Shown here piece after piece: positions 44,919 through 54,446 of a DNA stretch of 64,000 bases (positions are counted from its first letter, which is position 1; the number at the start of each line of letters is the position of its first letter). Below the pieces are notes generated by a model that was given only the letters and a program-made list of their open reading frames with translations, searched no databases and was not told the DNA's origin. The DNA is from Homalodisca vitripennis (taxonomy: Eukaryota > Arthropoda > Insecta > Hemiptera > Cicadellidae). The stretch is from positions 18,822-82,821 of the forward strand of contig NW_025777935.1 in assembly GCF_021130785.1 (NCBI RefSeq), read 5' to 3'. A program made the translations under genes and the position numbers.

Positions 44919-45413
44919 TTCTATCTAAATGGAGCTACTAAAGGAATTAAATGAGATTGGTGAACTAAGATTCAAAGAGTATAAGAAATTAATGGAATTA
45001 GAAGAAAAAAAGAAATATACAATTTTGAATTTGGAGAAAAAAGGAAGATAAATTTGGGGATGCCAATAATTGCCGAGTTGGAAGATTGTAAAGTACACTT
45101 GCCGAACAGATTTTTGAATGTTTTGGATGAAAAAAAGATTAAAGAATTGAACAAAAAAAATGAAAAATTACACTTGATTGTTACTGGAAAGAAGATTATT
45201 AAAGATAAAGACTGTGTTACAATTAACTTTGTAGAATAAAGATTTCGAAGATTTTTAGAGCTTAGTAGAAGCGAACAGTTGTAGATTCGGTTTTCCATTC
45301 GTGCTTTCCTGTTTGGTTATTACAGATTCGTTTATGGTCCTTCAAACAGTATTTTATACTCAATTTACTGTTGGCTCCAAAAGTGGTCCAGGACCGCCAG
45401 TTTGTTATCTACT
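44919..45413 (-). repeat. Right terminal inverted repeat of Maverick 1
   Basis: Inverse of 30,108-30,598; ends TTATCTACT, followed by TATATA. Confidence 0.93.
44929..45239 (+). pseudogene. TIR-embedded small gene, right copy
   Basis: Same gene as at 30,283-30,587, under TTTTTTCTATCTAAATGG. This copy breaks after LEEKKKYTILNLEKKGR (stop at about 45,050), then is open from 45,054 (MPIIAELEDCKVHLPNRF ... CVTINFVE) to TAA at 45,239. The two TIR copies are broken at different points, so each preserves what the other has lost. An OB-like fold is conceivable from the beta pattern; function unknown. Confidence 0.7.
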
Positions 45414-45427
45414 TATATACATATATA

Positions 45428-46741
45428 CAGGGTGTCAATTAAGTCTGGAACCTCTTTTTTAATTTTTGAACCACAATAGAAAGAAATGCAAAAGTTCACA
45501 CGTGCTTACTGGTGATAGTAACGCACACATCTGCCTAATTACCGACCAGATAATCCCTTTGGGGGGCGGTCCACAAGGAGTCAGACAAAATTCTTAAATA
45601 GCAGCATAGATCAAGTTTGGTATCAAATTAAATGTCTTACTTAGCAGAGTACAATGCCGCATACCGGACTTCAAAAGGTGGATTCATTCAGTAGTTACAG
45701 CTTTTTGAATTTTAAAACAATTGAACAATGTAAATTATTAAGTATTACAAGTAAACACCAATTTTTAAGTACCTGTGATCAAATTAAGTGTTTTAAAATG
45801 TTCCCCTCCCATCATCTGACAATTTAGTAATCGAAGCCAGGAATCAATAATTATTACCAATAAACACAACTACTGTTAGAATGTGAAAGTGGCAGATAGA
45901 GTCATACACAGCATCCACAGAAACTTAACGTTTGGGCAGGTATTCCAGGAAATAAAATTATGGGCCCATTATTTATCAATGGTAATTTAAATGGTGACTC
46001 GTATCTAGCAATGCTCCAAAATGAGATAATTCCTGCACTGCAAGCTGCTCTTGGTCGACAATTTCAAAGAATTTATTTCCAACAAGATGGCGCGCCACCA
46101 AACTTTGCTCTCCTTGTTAGAAAATACTTGGATACAATATTCCTTCACAGATGGATTGGAAGACATGGTGCAGTAGAATGGCCTGCTCGTTCCCCTGATT
46201 TATCTCCGCTGGATTTTTTTTCTTTGGGGATACCTCAAAGATAAAGTTTATCGTACTAAGCCTCGAGATTTGGCACACCTAAGAAATCTCATAGTCCAAG
46301 ATTTCTCGTGACTACCTTCAAAATGCAGTAGATGGCTTTTACAACCGCCTAGGACATTGCCAGACGATGGGAGGGGAACATGTTAAACACTTACTTTGAT
46401 CAGAGGTACTTAAAAATTGGTGTTTACTTGTAATACTTAATAATTTACATTGTTTAATTGTTTTAAAATTCAAATAGCTATAACTACTGAATGAATCCAC
46501 CTTTTGAAGTCCGGTTTGCGGCATTGTACTCTGCTAAGTAAGACCTTTAATTTGATACCAAACTTGATCTATGCTGCTATTTAAGAATTTTGTCTGACTC
46601 CTTGTGGACCGTCCCCCAAAGGGATTATCCGGTCGGGGCAGATATGTGCGTTACTATCACCAGTAAGCACGTGTGAAATTTTGTATTTCTTTCTATTGTG
46701 GTTCAAAAATTAAAAAAGAGGTTCCAGACTTAATTGACACC

Positions 46742-46744
<3 letters not shown>
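45428..46744 (+). mobile_element. Mariner element with about 400-bp terminal inverted repeats
   Basis: TA-CAGGGTGTCAATTAAGTCTGG at the left and its inverse ending CCCTG-TA at the right. The arms 45,428-45,835 and 46,340-46,744 are about 95 percent alike. Only the C-terminal part of a transposase remains between them, so it is a deleted, non-autonomous copy. It is inserted in the TA tract 14 bp from the Maverick end. Confidence 0.9.
45955..46390 (+). pseudogene. Mariner transposase C-terminal fragment
   Basis: GNLNGDSYLAMLQNEIIPAL, then YFQQDGAPPNFA and RWIGRHGAVEWPARSPDLSP, followed by a frameshift before the usual LWGYLKDKVY. The QQDGAP aspartate and the SPDL aspartate are the second and third acidic residues of the DDE/D triad. 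The N-terminal half, including the first Asp and the DNA-binding domain, is missing. The end of the reading frame runs into the right inverted repeat. Confidence 0.85.

Positions 46745-46805
<61 letters not shown>
46745..46805. repeat. (TA)n microsatellite right of the mariner
   Basis: Probably the other half of the tract at 30,047-30,107, split first by the Maverick and then by the mariner. Confidence 0.75.
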
Positions 46806-46807
<2 letters not shown>

Positions 46808-47655
46808 TCCTTCTAAGTACTTTAAAGTTTTGTATTACATGATGGCTGTTGTTCAACTGTAATCATTGTGAAATGCAATTCAGAGGTACCTACTTACCAT
46901 GCAATGCCATTGTCATTACCGCACAGTTATTGCCAGTACCATAATATGAAATCATCAACCCATACTATATCATCGTCAATAACCTACTAAGAAATCATCA
47001 TCAACGTACTGGCACTGCCAGTCTCGTAATATGTCTTCAGCAACATCGTACACGATGTCATGACGGGTGGTCAGCAAGAACGATTGCATCTGAATATCTG
47101 AATATTCTGTCAAGGGTTGCTTAACACTTTACGAAATTTTATAGTTGACATTAGCTCAAGTTCACCTTCCTTTTATTGCAGCGTATGGTATCTGACGATG
47201 TCTCAGACTTGACTTCTGGAGTCGGGAATCATTTTTGGCTGATTAGATCCAAAGAAAGTCAGTGTGGAAAAAGCTGAAAACGAACTGTTACACCGTTTTG
47301 ACATCAGACACACGTATAAAAAGGCGAAGTAGCAGACTCATTGTCTCCTATGATGGACAATTGAGTTAAATACGATGCTTCTGACACTATCTGTAAGCAC
47401 GGTGGGTTAACCGAGTTTTCTATACATAATGTAGCTATGATAGGCAAGGTTAATTTCATTTTATAGTTGAATTTAGCTCCAGGTCATCTTCTTTTTATGC
47501 AGGATCTGGTTAACTAAGGCTTTTCCAAACTATATTACACTATATTACAAAAAGCTGTATTAAAATTTAGTTAATATGTAAAAAATTGCACTGAGGCTCT
47601 CAAGGCTGGGAAGATTTTCCGTTACATAAGCTCTGCTGCCATGCAGCCTGATATT
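46806..47655. other. No gene; degenerate repeats
   Basis: 46,920-47,060 carries the CATCGTCAATA/CGTACT repeat also found at 26.5 kb. A segment of about 55 bp (TTTTATAGTTGA ... CCTTTTATTGCAG) occurs at 47,138 and, diverged, at 47,457. No coding signal. Confidence 0.55.
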
Positions 47656-47659
47656 CCCC

Positions 47660-48395
47660 CCACAAGGTCAGTATGTTGAGATCTATTGATGCCACAATAC
47701 ATAAAATAAGACCGGATCGGGGTCAGTATGTTGAGATCTGTTGATGCCAAAATGCATAACACAAGACCGGATCGAGGGCAGAACGTTGAGATCTGTTGAT
47801 TCAAGAATATATAACCCGAGACTGGTACAGGGTCAGAACGTTGAGATCTGTTGATGTCACAATGCATAACACAAGACCGGATCGAGGGCAGAATGTTGAG
47901 ATCTGTTGATGCAAGTATACATAACATAAGACCGTATCGGGGTCAGTACATTTAGATCTGCTGATGCCATAATACATAACACGAGACCGAATCTACGTTT
48001 GTACGTTGAGATCTGTTGATGCCACAATACATATCACGAGACCGGATGAAGGTCAGTACGTTGAGATCAGTTGATGTTATAATAAATAACACGAGACCGA
48101 ATCTACGTCAGTACGTTGAGATCTGTTGATGCTACAATACATAACACAACATCATATCGGGATCAGTACGTTGAGATCTGCTGATGTCACAACACATAAC
48201 ACGAGACCGGATCGAGGTCAGTACGTTGAGATCTGTTGATGTTATAGTAAAAAAACACGAGACCGGATCGAGGTCAGTACGTTGAGATCTGTTAATGCCA
48301 CAATACATAACACAAAACCGTATCGGGGTCAGTACGTTGAGATCTGCTGATGTTATAATAAATAACACGAGACCGAATCGACGTCAGTACGTTTA
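47660..48395. repeat. 56-bp satellite, about 13 monomers
   Basis: GTCAGTACGTTGAGATCTGT, TGATGCCACAATACATAACA and CGAGACCGGATCG recur every 56-60 bp with marked variation. Open frames across it are by-products of the repeat. Confidence 0.92.
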
Positions 48396-48397
48396 AG

Positions 48398-48550
48398 TGA
48401 GGGCTCTGTGGTGTAATGGTAGCACATTCATCCGGCAAGGGAGACATCCGGGTTCGAGTCCCGGTGGAGCAAGTACTTTTTGCGATTCAATGTTCATTGA
48501 AATAAATTAAATTCGGCTATTGCCATTTATACAAATTTAATGAATATATA
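48398..48550 (+). repeat. tRNA-derived SINE candidate (tRNA-like head)
   Basis: 48,402-48,474 folds like a tRNA: D-stem GTGT/GCAC, T-arm CCGGGTTCGAGTCCCGG with the B-box GGTTCGAGTCC, and A-box-like GGTGTAATGGTAGC. It is followed by AAGTACTTTTT (a pol III stop). The anticodon stem is poor and the anticodon would be GGC, not normally used in eukaryotes, so a pseudo-tRNA or SINE head is likelier than a working tRNA. The following 48,504-48,531 segment recurs at 14,443. Confidence 0.6.
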
Positions 48551-49310
48551 TATATATATATATGTATTAAAACTTATATTAACATGATTACGATTATAAT
48601 AGGCATATTAGAGATTGCTAAATTGTATCAAGAATAATAATATCACTCATATCCCTTCTCCCTTATCCTGTAATGTTTTGGTTTACAAAGTAAGTCCTTA
48701 GAATAAAGTTTGAGTTCTTTGGTGACCAGGCCACACATTGGAAGGATACAAATTATTAAAACTATTTCTTTGTATATTATGTTCAACCAAGACTGTGTGC
48801 ACCGAAATTAAAGAATAATTACTCACAAACAGCAACTGCGGGAGGAGGAGGTAATAACAGTTTCTCTAAGTGGCAATTTGGCGAGTCGTTAGCTCCGTTC
48901 AGAGAAGGTTATGCAGGCGCGGTGGACCGTGTAACTTGGAAAACACTGTAACAATAAATAACAAATCTGGGTACTGGGTATATTGAAGAAAATATTATAC
49001 TTTGTGGAATCATCCAAGATAAAATGGTTATTCTTTATCTGCCTCTTAAAAATGAAATATTGTAGTAAATACTTTTATTAGTTTAGCAATGTTATTTATT
49101 TATTTTTGTATATGAGACACAATTTTGAGGTTTGTGGCAAAAATATTACTCGATATCTAGAAAATAGAAAGGTATAGTGGATTGAATATAAATTAAGATA
49201 ATAATTATCAAATTTTGTTGAGGGTTTGTGGAATGATGTCATTTTTAACGGATGTTAATTTTCAGCTTGATTAGACCAATTTGATCACACATCATTGTAT
49301 CAAACCTTAT
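48551..49310. other. No gene seen
   Basis: AT-rich sequence with a short (TA)n at the start. No coding or repeat structure recognised. Confidence 0.5.
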
Positions 49311-49522
49311 TATAAGTGAATGCAATGGTTTTTAGTATTGATGACTCGTTCGATAACGAAGCCTATCGATCGAGGAGAGTACAAAAAATAGCATTTTAAA
49401 ATGCGTATTAATCTTAAGATCAGTTAAAATAACTTCAACCAAAGCGTTACATTTAATTTTATATATATATATATATATATGTAAATATATAAATAATATA
49501 TATTATATATATAATATATATG

Positions 49523-49562
<40 letters not shown>

Positions 49563-49770
49563 TATTTATATATATATATATATATATATCTAAACATATA
49601 TATATATTATTTATATATATATATATAAAATTAAATGTAACGCTTTGGTTGAAGTTATTTTAACTGATCTTAAGATTAATACGCATTTTAAAATGCTATT
49701 TTTTGTACTCTCCTCGATCGATAGGCTTCGTTATCGAACGAGTCATCAATACTAAAAACCATTGCATTCA

Positions 49771-49776
<6 letters not shown>
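49311..49776. repeat. Perfect 150-bp inverted repeat around a (TA)-rich spacer
   Basis: 49,311-49,460 and 49,627-49,776 are exact reverse complements by eye, separated by 166 bp of almost pure TA. The outer ends read TATAAGTGAATGCAATGG. No coding capacity. Confidence 0.9.
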
Positions 49777-49817
<41 letters not shown>

Positions 49818-49849
49818 GTGTATATAAATAAGTTCTTCATTAGTATTCA

Positions 49850-50230
49850 TTTAGGCTTCAAGCAACGTTTGTAACTCCTGCGGAAATATTTCCGCATGAG
49901 GTTCGTGCTACTATATTACAAGACTCCCAGCAACATGTTCTATTTCATATCAGATATATTTATGCATGTTGCCGGGCTATCACACTAGTTACAGTAACAG
50001 ATTTCAAACAATATTTTTTACACTTCATATGAGATATAATTGTGCATGTTTTCCGTGCTATAACACAAGTTAAGGTGACAGACTTCAAGCAAATACAGAT
50101 GAATTTGTATAATTATATTATTACTAATACTATTATGTGTGTTGTACGTGCTATAAGACAGTTATATAAATAGGAATATCACATATATATTTTAGTGTGT
50201 TGTCCGTGCTTTAACACAATTATATAATAT
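49850..50230. repeat. Degenerate TGTTGTCCGTGCTATAACAC repeats
   Basis: Variants of GTGTTGTCCGTGCTATAACA at about 49,905, 49,970, 50,045, 50,138 and 50,198, about 65-95 bp apart. Confidence 0.6.
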
Positions 50231-50729
50231 ATACATTTCCATTAAATTTTACTACTTATAACTCTTAAATATGGAAATCATTATAACCAACAGAGTGTAT
50301 CAATTTAATCACAATATACTAAGGAATCAAACATATTTTTCTTTGAACGATGTAAACACATAATACATTTTCTCTATGACGCCTTTTTAACGCATGACAT
50401 CTTAAGCTATATAGAATTCGGTCTTCATACAGCTAAATTTATATTTTTAAAGAATTATGTTATAGGTCTCATTCCGTCTCCTAACGATTAGAATCCAAAG
50501 TAGCAAGTTACAATAAGAATTGTACTAAATTAAAAGACTTTTATTTAGAAAATATTATAGAGGACATGATAGGGATCTCATGGCTACTGAGGGTAGTGGT
50601 CCTTGTCCGGCGAGACTACTGCGGACCACATTTTACACTCCATAAACCTTAAACCTTGAGGTCACGCCGTCCTGGAGTTAATGTCTTGTAAGTAAGTCTT
50701 CTGCTACCGAAATGAGTTACTGCCTTTAA
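50231..50729. other. No gene; dispersed repeat at 50,610-50,720
   Basis: GGACCACATTTTACACTCCA and GGAGTTAATGTCTTG match 15,045-15,130 in diverged form. Otherwise unrecognised. Confidence 0.5.
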
Positions 50730-51275
50730 CGGCGTTCTCTCTATATTTCTGGCAACGAATATCACTGCATTAATGATTATAAAACCTGTACTTTATTGTA
50801 AAATAATGATTACAATCACTCGTAGTTTTTTATGGATTGTTTATTATCCCCACATGAGTTAATGACGGTAACAATGTTCTCTATACTTGTGACAACGAAT
50901 AACACTGCATTCATGATTATATAACCTGTACTTTATTGTAAAATAATGATTACAATCACTCGTAGTTTTTTATGGATTGTTTATTGTCCCCACATGAGTT
51001 AATGACGGTAACAATGTTCTCTATACTTGTGATAACGAATAACACTGCATTCATGATTATATAACCTGTAGTTGATAGTAAAATAATGGTTAGAATCACT
51101 CGTAGTTTTTTTATGGATTGTTTATTGTCCCCACATGAGTTAATGACGGTAACAGTGTTCTCTATACTTCTGACAACGAATAACACTGCATTCATGATTA
51201 TAAAACCTGTACTTTATTGTAAAATAATGATTAAAATCACTCGTAGTTTTTTATGGATTGTTTATTGTCCCCATA
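50730..51275. repeat. 142-bp satellite, left part
   Basis: GAGTTAATGACGGTAACA, CGAATAACACTGCATTCATG and CACTCGTAGTTTTTTATGGA recur every 141-143 bp, about four units. The array breaks at TTGTCCCCAT, where LINE-A begins, and resumes at 56,918. Confidence 0.93.
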
Positions 51276-51447
51276 ATAATAATAATAATAAATTATTTAT
51301 TGCGTAGAACATAAAAACAATGTTATAGCAATCGTCACGTACATCGAGCTAAATTTTCCACTCGTTCTACCATCGAAGTCCTTCCATACATACACTTTTT
51401 GCGTTCACTCTCTCTCACTCATTCGAATTGATCCACCACTTCCCCGG

Positions 51448-54446
51448 TCAGTCAGCCAATTGAGAGGTCTCCCAATTGTGTGCCATAAACTCGTCTATAC
51501 TGTAGAACGCATGTGTAATCAATGTTGTTTTTAGACGAGCTTTGAATGCCTTCAGCATGGGGACACATTTAATCGAGTTCGGCAAGTTGTTGACAATTCG
51601 AACTCCTGCCTGAGAAGGCAAACGCTCGTGAGCTACCGTCCTGTGTCTTCCAGTTCGGTAGTCATCCCTGCCTCTAGTTGCATAAGAGTGTAAATCACTA
51701 CCTCTTGTGTGTTCGCATTTGGATTTGAAAAAAAGACACGTTTCCAAGACGTAGAGGCAAGGTAATGTCAACAATTTTAGATTTTTGAAAGCTGGCCTGC
51801 ACGACTCTCTCCATTGCAGTTTTGCAATTGTTCGAACGGCTTTTTTTTGAAGGATGAAAATTCTGGAAAAGTTTGCGGTTGTGCAACCTCCCCACAATGC
51901 CAATCCGTAAGAAAGGTGTGGGTAGATCAGTCCATAATATGCCGTCATCAGTACCTGCGTTGGGCAGTATTCGGACAGTTTCCTCAAGACATAAATGCCT
52001 GAGGATAACTTTGAACAAACATAGTCTACATGACAATCCCAAGTCAAACCTCGATCTAGGTGTATTCCAAGGAATTTCATTGAGTACACTTCAGTGATTT
52101 CAGATTCGTCTAACATGACTGTAGGACTACAATCTGAATCTGTTTGTCGCAAACTAAATTGAATGAATTTTGATTTCAAAGGATTTGTTTTGAGATTGAG
52201 CTCATTGAAATGTTGAACTGCACTGTTGAGCTCAATGAACGTAATTTTTTCAAGTTCTTCTTGTGATTTTGAGTTGAGACAGAGAGTCGTGTCATCTGCG
52301 TACTGAACGAGTCGCCCTTGTTGTACCGATGAACCAACATCATTTACGTAGATCAAGAAGAGTAAAGGGCTAAGTATGGAGCCCTGAAGAACACCATAGC
52401 TCAGACCCTCCTCTCCCGATTTGACGCCTGAAATGCCTACAAATTGTGTTTGATCACTGAGATACGATTTGAGCCACTTGAGCGACACTCCTCGCATCCC
52501 GTAATACTCCAGTTTGCGAATGAGGATTTGATGGTCGACACAGTCAAACGCTTTTGATAAGTCAAGGAAAATACTCAAAGTATCTCCTCGACCTTCAATT
52601 CCCTCCACTATCGCATCGACTAGACGCACGACTGCGTCCACCGTCGATCTACCACTTCGGAATCCGAACTGGTTTACAGACAGTAGATGGTGTTTGTCTA
52701 GAAAATTCACACAACGGGAAAGAAAGAGCTTCTCAAAGATTTTGCTGAAGACCGGCAATATCGATATGGGGCGGTAATTTTGAGTTGAAAGAGGGTCACC
52801 CTTCTTAAAAATTGGAGTGACTTTAGCGATTTTGAGAGAGGAAGGAAACGCTCCCGAGTGAAAAGAGAGGTTGATAAGGTGTTCGAGCGGGCCCAATAAA
52901 TGCTTAGAGCATTGCTTTAGGAGCCACGTTGACATATAATTTGAGTCATTAGACCGTTTTGATGGGATGCCTCGTATCACTCTAGCAATTTCCTCCTCTG
53001 ATACCGGGACCAGAGCCAATGAAGCTATTGGACTCGGCACTGACATGTGAACCGGCTGGCTATATGGAGGACGATGTCCTAGTTCAGCTCCAACCGAGGA
53101 AAAGAATTTATTAAACTCCTCAGCTACCCTTAAAGGATCATTGATGAGTTTATCTCTGATCTGTAGTTCAATCGGTTTATCAATTAATAAATTTTTATTG
53201 TTGATGAAGGCCCATGCAGTTTTTGATACGTTTTTCGACGTGAGCAACGCTTTGTTTACATCATAGGCTTTCGCAGCTTTGATGACTTTTCTATAAATTT
53301 GTTTGTACTTTTGAAAATATCTTTTGAACTCTTCGTTAACTGTGTGCTTGTTTATTTCCGAGAAAAATGAAATTTTTTCTCTAGAAACCAGGATACCTTT
53401 GGTAATCCATGTGCACTTTCGTTTCTTAGGTCTTTGTTTGGTTTTCCTTAGAGGACAGCTCACGTCTAGATGAAAATTGAATGTGTGTTCAAATTTTTGA
53501 AATTGCAACTCAAGAGGATCCCTAGAATTCAGAAATTTCCAACTTTCTTTTGCCAGCTGAAAGTTGAGCAATGCTATGTTTGTGGGCCTTGTATCTCTGA
53601 ATGTTTTCTCTGAGATGGGACCCCTTGGTGCCTCGTGACCATTGATGATGGCCTGTTGGCCATAGTGGGTCTGAAATGGCTGTGTCGACCACCAAGACCT
53701 CAACGTCTGTCAAATCTGTGATGACGCTGTCAATCGCGGTCGCTGAGTTGGCCGTCACTCTTGTTGGAGAGTTAACCGACCAGTTCAGGCCAAACGACCC
53801 CAGCAAGTCAGCCAATCTCCTTGTCATGGGACTATCGACATCTAAGACGTCAATGTTGAAGTCTCCCATGACTATGAAACCGCGAGTTTTAATTGCAACG
53901 TCAGTCAAGATTTGATCGAATTTTGAAAAAAACAATTCCTCGTTTCCGTTGGGAGACCTATAGAGACCAATCACATCAATATGAGAGTGTTTGGTTTTGA
54001 GTTTTACACCTGTATGTTCACAGTGTTTGTCTGTAGGTTTGAAAAGAGTGAGAGGGGTAAAGGAGAGCTCATTTTTCAGAAATATTGCTACACCTCCTCC
54101 TTTGAAGGAGTTGCGGGCAGTAAAAATTTGCCAATTGGTAATTTGGAATTTTAAAGTGTTCGATATTGTTGTTGTTAAAACCGTGTTCGATCACAACTAA
54201 CAAGTCTGGATTGAGCTCCTCGCACATGAGAGTAAGCTCATCCACCTTATTCGTAGCCATTTGTGCATTTTGATGCACAAATGACACTGTTTTAGAAATG
54301 TGTTTCTTTAAATTGGAATTTTTTATTTTATTTTTGTCAGTCAAATTTGTATGGGGATCAGAGGTGGAGCTTCTACTAAAAAGACTGAGTGCTGGTTGTT
54401 TCTGCAATTGAATTGGGCTTAGATGTCCCAGCGACAACTTCAGCAA
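51448..54446 (-). pseudogene. LINE-A ORF2: endonuclease plus reverse transcriptase
   Basis: Endonuclease: VSFVHQNAQMATNKVDEL, DLLVVIEHGF (E), then after a frame change near 54,115 GGGVAIFLKN, VIGLYRSPNG, GFIVMGDFNIDVLD (about 53,870) and LVVDTAISD. A second frame change near 53,690 leads into one long frame (53,703-51,448): linker, NYRPISILPVFSKIFEKL, FGFRSGRSTVDAVVRLVD, DLSKAFDCVDHQILIRKL, YGVLQGSILSPLLFLIYVN, VQYADDTTLC, and a C-terminal domain with GSDLHSYATRGRDD and RLPSQAGVRIVNNLPN. The usual VPQGS reads VLQGS. Catalytic YADD is intact. With only two shifts this is the best LINE copy in the window. The 5' end overlaps ORF1 by about 70 bases in another frame. Confidence 0.9.

Larger units (their letters stand above)
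30108..45413 (+). mobile_element. Maverick/Polinton element, 15.3 kb, full length but mutated
   Basis: Both ends carry about 490-bp inverted repeats starting AGTAGATAA and ending TTATCTACT, with TATATA on each side (a 6-bp duplication is the rule for Polintons, though within a TA run it could be chance). The hallmark set is present: protein-primed polymerase B, retroviral-type integrase, FtsK/HerA-type ATPase, adenovirus-type protease and jelly-roll capsid genes. Gene order on the plus strand: TIR gene(-), POLB-INT, zinc finger, minor capsid(-), ATPase, conserved protein, PLA2, 149-aa protein, protease, coiled coil, DUF5679, repeat protein, MCP, non-coding 1.2 kb, small ORF(-), VLTF3-like, TIR gene. 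Several genes contain stops or shifts, so this copy is unlikely to be autonomous. Confidence 0.95.

Noticed and set aside
47622..48368. Repetitive open frames (SQRTDLDPVS-type) on the minus strand
   Set aside because: They are translations of the 56-bp satellite.
48402..48474. A functional tRNA-Ala gene
   Set aside because: The anticodon would be GGC, position 33 is not U and the anticodon stem is weak; a SINE head or pseudo-tRNA fits better.
50956..51307. Open frames in both strands of the 142-bp satellite
   Set aside because: By-products of the tandem repeat, with no start context or motif.
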